From Paenalcaligenes hermetiae (lineage in GTDB: Bacteria > Pseudomonadota > Gammaproteobacteria > Burkholderiales > Burkholderiaceae_B), in contig NZ_BAABKD010000002.1 of NCBI RefSeq assembly GCF_039543645.1, positions 62,001 to 126,000 of the forward strand: a stretch of 64,000 nt of DNA, given 5' to 3'. A model generated the notes under the pieces. The model searched no databases and was not told the DNA's origin. It worked only from the letters and a program-made list of their open reading frames with translations. Every line of letters begins with the position of its first letter. The stretch's first letter is position 1. Made by a program: the position numbers and the translations under genes. Positions 59,184 to 64,000 of this stretch are shown here, piece by piece.

Positions 59184-59603
59184 CAAAAGTGTTAATTACT
59201 ATACAATGAACCTCGAGTGCGTGAATGATGCGGTCTTGCGCCACATACTCACATCTTATCAACAGGGTTATCCACAGGTTTTGGGGATAACTTTAAAAGT
59301 CGATTTACACTTAAACTCCACACCAGCCCCTCGTACACTCAGGAATACAGCACGATAAAAAATCGATACACCTCTTTCTTCGACTGTAAGAAAATCAAAA
59401 TTTAACTATTAAAAACAAGCACTTAAAAGAAAAATCTAATTTATAAAATGAAAAAACAAGCGTAAGTAAAGCGTCAGAGCCTTCTTGACTCTGACGCTTT
59501 TTTATGCGTGTCGATTTGTAACCATCCAAAAAAATGGCCCTTGACAAAAAAGATATCCACTATTTATTGCTTCTCGTTCATCTCTCTGTCATATGAAGAG
59601 AAT
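59184..59603. other. 420-bp non-coding gap with clustered DnaA-box-like sites and orphan terminator
   Basis: No gene is seen. TTATCAACA (59256-59264), TTATCCACA (59268-59276, a consensus DnaA box) and, on the minus strand, TTATCCCCA (59282-59290) lie within 35 bp. An AT-rich stretch follows to about 59460. A promoter-like pair, ATGACA (59180-59185) and TACAAT (59202-59207) with a 16-bp gap, precedes. A strong terminator at 59468-59503 has no obvious gene, so a small RNA is possible. Confidence 0.5.
59468..59503 (+). terminator. Rho-independent terminator without an assigned gene
   Basis: AAGCGTCAGAG and CTCTGACGCTT arms with an 8-9 nt loop are followed by six T. It lies 285 bp past the MFS stop codon, further than expected for that gene. 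Confidence 0.8.
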
Positions 59604-60326
59604 TTAGCGACAAACTCGATTGATTAAAGCGGGCTGCGCTATAAATGGGTTCACATTACCTTGGATAGCAGCAATACGCTGATTCCGAATCTGCTCCCAA
59701 CGATCAACTGGATACGCCTTAGCCCACACGCAATACAAACGACGCTCCTGTGCGCTTAAATTCAAGTTGTACTCATTGACCATGTAAAAGGTAATACGTG
59801 CAATACGACCACGTACCGCTTCTGGAGGCTGAACCCGACGCCCTTTGAAATCCACAAGCATACGACATTGCCCATACATACGCGGTGTCCGGCTCCACAC
59901 ACTAAACCGAAAATTACCGCGATCATTGTTTACCTCACCAATCGCCGGAACCAGGTTATGCAAATCGCCTTCGGCTTTGGCATACACCGGATCATTTTTA
60001 GCACAATGCGAGCGCCCCCCCTGTTGCCAACACTGCCGCTGGTGGCCAATAGCCCAAGCAGGTACCACATGCTCCCATTCCACTCTTCCCGCGCGTCTAG
60101 GATCTTTGCGAATGCGATAGCCACAAGAGTTCAAATCCACCACTTTATCTTGGTACGAGCAACCACAATAAAAGGTTTGATTCATCCCCTGGTGCACTAA
60201 TGGCAGCATCGTTTTAGCACGGCTAAAATTTCGATGCCCTACCTCATTTTTTCGGCTGACAAGCTCTGTGGCGCTACCAGGCACAGCCACACATAATAAA
60301 AACAAAAGAGATACTAAGCGTTTCAT
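59604..60326 (-). CDS. endA: Endonuclease I (EndA, periplasmic or secreted)
   Basis: A 240-residue nuclease of the EndA/NucM family with a signal peptide (MKRLVSLLFLLCVAVPGSA). The active-site region is GRVEWEHVVPAWAIGH, followed by EGDLHNLVPAIGEVNNDRGNFRF. It degrades double-stranded DNA in the periplasm. The length is normal. It lies convergent to the gap. Confidence 0.93.
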   Translation of the reverse strand: MKRLVSLLFLLCVAVPGSATELVSRKNEVGHRNFSRAKTMLPLVHQGMNQTFYCGCSYQDKVVDLNSCGYRIRKDPRRAGRVEWEHVVPAWAIGHQRQCWQQGGRSHCAKNDPVYAKAEGDLHNLVPAIGEVNNDRGNFRFSVWSRTPRMYGQCRMLVDFKGRRVQPPEAVRGRIARITFYMVNEYNLNLSAQERRLYCVWAKAYPVDRWEQIRNQRIAAIQGNVNPFIAQPALINRVCR

Positions 60327-60368
60327 AGCGCCTAGTGTACTCGTGTTGCTCGTGCCTTGCCTAGTTAA

Positions 60369-61542
60369 CTACGGAGTGGGCTCCGCATGTAAAAATCGTA
60401 ATACGGGCGTGGCATCCTGCAAAGCATCGGCCATATCATGCAAAACATCCACCAATACAGGATCATGAAGCTGCTGTGCTGCCATCAATCGGTGCCAAGC
60501 AATAATGCTATATCCAAAATTAACTAAACTTAATAATCCTTTTGGGGTGTCCGTACCCATCCACTGCAACAAGCGTAGTATATGTCTTGCCATACGCGCA
60601 CGCCATTGCGCAACCTGTTGTGGGGGACGTTGCTGAATCATGGTACGCAAGCTTTGTATCATTTGTGCTACCAATCGACGCCCCCATCTTTGCGTTTGAC
60701 GAGGCAGCAAATAAAAGCTTCCACATACTAAGGCCGCACCAAGAATCAATGCCGCCAAGCTGACTTTGTTAGGAGTGATTTCTGGATTTTGACGGCGCAA
60801 AGCGGCGATAGGCTCCCCACGGGCAAACTGTTGACTAAATAAACGCAACTGCTCTACCGTTTCTGGCGAAACCTGCAAATCCCGCCGCCGTATTCGCCGC
60901 TTGGGCTTCTAGCTGTGATATATCGATATTAACGCGACGCAACATCTGATCAATTTTGTGCTGATCCTGCTCAGTCAATAAAATCACTGTAGCCTGTGCC
61001 GAATCTGCGGCCAGCTGACGCACCTGCTTATAAAAACGCTGGCGCGGACTTTGTGGTGTGCCCCAGCCGGTAATAATGGTTCCGACCAGCACCCCAATCA
61101 ATGTACATTGGATGCGCGCCCACGCTAAATCAAAAGCCTGGTCAGGGGCTAATAAAGCGGGCAGCACAACTACCGATACCGTGATCCCTGATAGCAAAGC
61201 GATATAACTACGCACCCCTTGCAAAATATGCAAAGCCCCTGCGCTTAAAAAAATCACCATCGCCATCAAGACCAATTGCCACAAAGGCTGGACTAGCATC
61301 AAAATCAATAACCCTGCGCCAGCCCCAATCAACGTGCCAATCACTCGATAAATGGCACGCTCTACCAATACGCCACGAGTGGATTGTGCAATAACCCATA
61401 CCGGCATCGCCGCCCAGTATGGGTTATCGACCTTTAAGATCACGGCAAGGATAAAAGCCAACCACGCCGATAACGCCAACAGCATAGCCTTTTTTATCCC
61501 GGCTCGATTCAGTTGTATAAAAGCACCAGTTTGAGCTGTCAT
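60369..61542 (-). pseudogene. FUSC-family aromatic acid exporter gene, internally deleted and frameshifted
   Basis: Two frames cover one gene family. The first (61542-60835) gives an N-terminal membrane domain with about six segments (MTAQTGAFIQLNRAGIKKAM..., ILKVDNPYWAAMPVWVIAQS) and ends abruptly after DISQLEAQAANTAA. The second (60878-60369), in another frame from a TTG, gives a FUSC C-terminal tail (PNKVSLAALILGAALVCGSF...). Together they have about 390 residues, while FUSC exporters have about 650-700, so the second membrane domain is missing. A deletion plus frameshift at about 60880 is the simplest explanation. Confidence 0.72.
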
Positions 61543-61584
61543 CTCTCATTTATTCCTTGTCATCTATTTGACATTTTGTAGTGG

Positions 61585-62430
61585 ATGGGCGATAACCGAT
61601 TGATTAAGTTGGTTAACTTTATTATGTCGTCCTTATCCCCCTCTCACCGTATCGCTTTAGAGCAACGCATCCAGCCCTTGTTACAAGCCCAACGACAAGA
61701 GCCAGTTGTTCTTCATCATGACAATACCGCTTATGTAGTGAAATTTGCACGTCGTGAAGCAGGTCGTTTATGGCGTGAACATCTAAGTAGCTTTATTATC
61801 TGGCTGCTATTTCAACAGCGCGTGTCACCGTACCAGCTACGAGCTGGCTCTATCGCGCACGAAGCCCAACGTCTACGCCAACTCAGAGCGGCTGGAATCA
61901 CTGTACCCGCCCTCTATCTTGAAACCCCTGATTATATTGTCATGGAACACTGTGGCGAATCCGTCGAGTATCGATTACGGCGTACCCCCTACGATCGTGA
62001 TCTTTTGCAAGCTATTGTCCAAAGCTTGATACAGCTACACAAACAACAGCAATGGCATGGCGGCGCTCAAGTACGTAATCTAACCATTAAAAACCAACGG
62101 TTATATCGCATAGACTTTGAGGAAAACACCGGCAATGCCATGCCTTTGGCCTTGGCCCAAGCCTATGATGTCTTGCTTTGCTTTAATTCACTTGCCACAC
62201 ATATCCAGCAAAATCAAACACTTGGTGTTGAGTTACTACAAAGGTACCTACAGCAAACGCAACAACCCGAAGTACGGCATCTACTCATTAAAGTCGATCG
62301 CTACTTGCAAAGACTCCAACGTTTGCTGCCTTTACTTGGTAAAAAATTACAACACAGCAAAGACATACGCCAAACCCGTTACTTTGCCGCCATTTTGCAT
62401 CAAAGCCTACAGGCTGACGCGTCTTCTTAA
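61585..62430 (+). CDS. Lipopolysaccharide kinase-like (InaA/RIO-type) protein
   Basis: A 281-residue protein with a protein-kinase-like fold, closest in pattern to InaA/WaaP/RIO-type kinases. The catalytic loop is WHGGAQVRNLTI and the metal-binding stretch is YRIDFEENTGNA; the N-terminal lobe includes YVVKFARREAGRLWREHL. The ATG at 61585 or one at 61624 may start it; neither has a clear Shine-Dalgarno. It may phosphorylate lipopolysaccharide core sugars, which is inference. It converges with the carbonic anhydrase gene, overlapping by 4 bp. Confidence 0.75.
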   Translation: MGDNRLIKLVNFIMSSLSPSHRIALEQRIQPLLQAQRQEPVVLHHDNTAYVVKFARREAGRLWREHLSSFIIWLLFQQRVSPYQLRAGSIAHEAQRLRQLRAAGITVPALYLETPDYIVMEHCGESVEYRLRRTPYDRDLLQAIVQSLIQLHKQQQWHGGAQVRNLTIKNQRLYRIDFEENTGNAMPLALAQAYDVLLCFNSLATHIQQNQTLGVELLQRYLQQTQQPEVRHLLIKVDRYLQRLQRLLPLLGKKLQHSKDIRQTRYFAAILHQSLQADASS

Positions 62431-62960
62431 CTTAAATAGGTGTTTTTTAAATTACTATAATTGGTGGCGCTATAACTAAAAAACTGTTTTTCTTTCTCCG
62501 TCAAGGGACGCACTGCTTTTGCTGGACTACCGACATAAAGATAACCACTCTGCAAACGTTTACCCTGGGGCACTAAACTGCCAGCACCAAGAATTACCTC
62601 GTCCTCGATCACTGCCCCATCCATCACAATACAGCCCATACCCACTAAGATACGGTTACCTAAGGTGCACCCATGCAAAATGACTTTATGCCCTACTGTA
62701 ACCTCATCGCCCAGCGTTAACGGGTAGCCCTCGGGGTTAAACGGCCCAGCATGGGTGATATGCAAGACGCTACCATCCTGAATACTACAACGTTTACCAA
62801 TGCGAATCCGATGCATATCACCACGTATGACAGCATAGGGCCAGACTGAAGAATCCTCTCCTATCTGCACATCGCCAATAATCACTGCTGTGGGATCCAC
62901 CCACACGTTTTCCGCCAATTGTGGTGTGAGGTTGTTAAATGGGCGCACGTTTGTTTTCAT
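62427..62960 (-). CDS. Gamma carbonic anhydrase family protein (YrdA-like)
   Basis: A 177-residue left-handed beta-helix protein. SIQDGSVLHITH, GHKVILHGCTLGNRILVGMGC and repeated hexapeptide-like units carry histidine metal ligands. Family members bind zinc or iron, some with carbonic anhydrase activity. The start overlaps nfeD by 26 bp, so they are co-transcribed. Confidence 0.9.
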   Translation of the reverse strand: MKTNVRPFNNLTPQLAENVWVDPTAVIIGDVQIGEDSSVWPYAVIRGDMHRIRIGKRCSIQDGSVLHITHAGPFNPEGYPLTLGDEVTVGHKVILHGCTLGNRILVGMGCIVMDGAVIEDEVILGAGSLVPQGKRLQSGYLYVGSPAKAVRPLTEKEKQFFSYSATNYSNLKNTYLS

Positions 62961-63417
62961 ATTGATCTCCTTTTAGACAAGCCTGTACTTGCAGGCCATT
63001 GGCGTTAACTCCAGTAATCAAAACCCGCTGTCCTACCTCCAGGGGCGCTTGCGCATAAGCCGCATAAAAGGAATCCTCCACACGTACACGCCCCCGTCCT
63101 TCCGCAAAATTCTGACTTACAATGGCCTCTTGCCCCACCAACTGATCTAACCCCTGATTTAACTTAGAACGGGATGAGGATTTTTCTGTGTTTGACCAAC
63201 GAATACCCACTAACACCGCCCCTACAATGCTAACGGCCAACACGAAAAGCTGCAAAATGACCGGCGCTGTAGGGAATAGCCACAAGAAAATCCCCACTAC
63301 CACGGTACCCAAGCCTATCCACATTAAAAAAGCCCCGGGCAGGACAATCTCAAGTAACAGCAACAATAACGCCGCACTCCACCAATACCATGGCGAATCA
63401 AAAAGCGCATGAATCAT
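62935..63417 (-). CDS. NfeD family protein
   Basis: A 160-residue protein with three membrane segments at the N-terminus (WWSAALLLLLLEIVLPGAFLM, then two more) and a C-terminal OB-fold domain (LVGQEAIVSQNFAEGRGRVRVED). NfeD proteins partner with SPFH/stomatin proteins in membrane quality control. Its ATG overlaps the stop of the upstream SPFH gene by 4 bp (ATGA), confirming an operon. Confidence 0.9.
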   Translation of the reverse strand: MIHALFDSPWYWWSAALLLLLLEIVLPGAFLMWIGLGTVVVGIFLWLFPTAPVILQLFVLAVSIVGAVLVGIRWSNTEKSSSRSKLNQGLDQLVGQEAIVSQNFAEGRGRVRVEDSFYAAYAQAPLEVGQRVLITGVNANGLQVQACLKGDQYENKRAPI

Positions 63418-64000
63418 GATGACTTCACTTGTTTTAATAGCTCTGAAACCCCAGCCACAGCACCGGTGACACCCGCTGCCTCGATAGGCATAAGCACCAA
63501 CTTACTGTTGTCCGATGTGCCAATTTTTTGAAGTGCCTCTACATATTTCACACCAAGAAAATACTGAATAGCTTGCACATCGCCCTCTTGAATCGCAGCC
63601 GACACATCACGTGTAGCACGGGCTTCCGCCTGCGCTTCGCGTTCGCGAGCTTCTGCGATCAGTATCGCTGCCTGCTTTTCCCCCTCGGCGCGCAAAACAG
63701 CAGCCTGTCGCATTCCTTCGGCTTGTAAAATCTCCGCCTCTTTATCGCCATTGGCTTTGGTGACCACTGCACGACGATGGCGTTCTGCCGTCATTTGTAA
63801 ATTCATGGCTTCCTGTAGCTCGGGCGACATATTTAAATCTCGTATTTCAATACGAGTAATTTTAATCCCCCATGGTGCCGTAGCGGCATCCACTGCTGCT
63901 AATAATCGCTCATTGATTTCCTCGCGATTAGAAAGCATATGATCGAGCTCCATCGACCCCAACACCGAGCGTAAATTAGTCGTGGTCAAATTAATCACCG
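63414..64000 (-). CDS. SPFH/stomatin-like protein (N-terminus outside the window)
   Basis: About 195 C-terminal residues of a stomatin/prohibitin-family protein; the N-terminal anchor and part of the SPFH domain lie beyond base 64000. NLRSVLGSMELDHMLSNREEIN, ITRIEIRDLNMSPELQEAMNLQM and a long coiled coil (AEILQAEGMRQAAVLRAEGE) are typical of paraslipins such as QmcA. It forms membrane microdomains with NfeD. The frame stays open to the window end. Confidence 0.93.
   Translation of the reverse strand, partial: VINLTTTNLRSVLGSMELDHMLSNREEINERLLAAVDAATAPWGIKITRIEIRDLNMSPELQEAMNLQMTAERHRRAVVTKANGDKEAEILQAEGMRQAAVLRAEGEKQAAILIAEAREREAQAEARATRDVSAAIQEGDVQAIQYFLGVKYVEALQKIGTSDNSKLVLMPIEAAGVTGAVAGVSELLKQVKSS

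Noticed and set aside
59184..59603. Chromosomal replication origin
   Set aside because: Only three DnaA-like boxes, no dnaA, rpmH or gidA near, and plus-strand composition does not seem to switch across the gap. Kept only as a DnaA-site cluster.

Overview
The window is chromosomal DNA of a betaproteobacterium, most likely a member of the Alcaligenaceae (Burkholderiales) with moderate G+C content. The basis is gene order and gene type: clpA-clpS-csp-DUF192, sodB-xseA-exbB-exbD-lpxK-Trm112-kdsB-adk, a DUF3579 gene between rpsT and argF, and PyrB of the long form. It also carries tripartite tricarboxylate (Tct) and TRAP transporter genes of the kind common in that family. No prophage, insertion sequence, CRISPR array or rRNA operon was seen. 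Genus and species cannot be decided from the sequence alone.

Region 1 (1-22 kb) is mostly housekeeping. It holds the ClpA/ClpS adaptor pair, a cold-shock protein, a DUF192 protein and a 3-oxoadipyl-CoA-type thiolase. Next come Fe-SOD, exonuclease VII large subunit and an ExbB-ExbD energiser overlapping lpxK. The run continues with Trm112-like protein, kdsB, adk, an SDR dehydrogenase and murJ, then rpsT, DUF3579, argF, an AEC transporter, argG and a Nudix hydrolase. It ends with an uncharacterised protein, TctA/TctB without a visible TctC, a nitronate-monooxygenase-like enzyme and a PyrB fused to a helix-turn-helix domain. Two palindromes lie at the predicted pyrB promoter.

Region 2 (21.5-33.6 kb) is envelope and iron biology: a lipoprotein with a SecD-head-like domain, an alpha-2-macroglobulin/PBP1C pair whose thioester motif has lost its cysteine, a TonB-dependent receptor behind a near-consensus Fur box, a DJ-1/PfpI protein and nagB.

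Region 3 (33.7-39 kb) is the most accessory-looking block. An AraC-type regulator is divergent from a tight five-gene unit: AhpD/CMD-fold protein, acyl-CoA-dehydrogenase-like flavoprotein, and an SsuABC/NrtA-type ABC importer. Its substrate is unknown.

Region 4 (39-47.8 kb) has a small membrane protein and a META/DUF4377 lipoprotein whose Shine-Dalgarno lies inside a perfect 14-bp inverted repeat. It continues with an AcnA-family hydratase divergent from a PrpF-family isomerase, then mgtE, a YchJ/TetR pair, a tRNA with CAU anticodon and periplasmic Cu/Zn SOD.

Region 5 (47.8-55.6 kb) is a catabolic unit: a LysR regulator, a fused 5-oxoprolinase/hydantoinase and a DctP-DctQ-DctM TRAP transporter, consistent with pyroglutamate uptake and hydrolysis. 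A 10-bp inverted repeat precedes the oxoprolinase gene.

Region 6 (55.6-64 kb) holds rlmF, a PPM1-type methyltransferase, a DUF486 protein, an MFS transporter and a 420-bp gap with clustered DnaA-box-like sites and an orphan terminator. It ends with endonuclease I, a decayed FUSC-family exporter gene, a kinase-like protein, a gamma-carbonic anhydrase, NfeD and a stomatin-like protein cut by the window edge.
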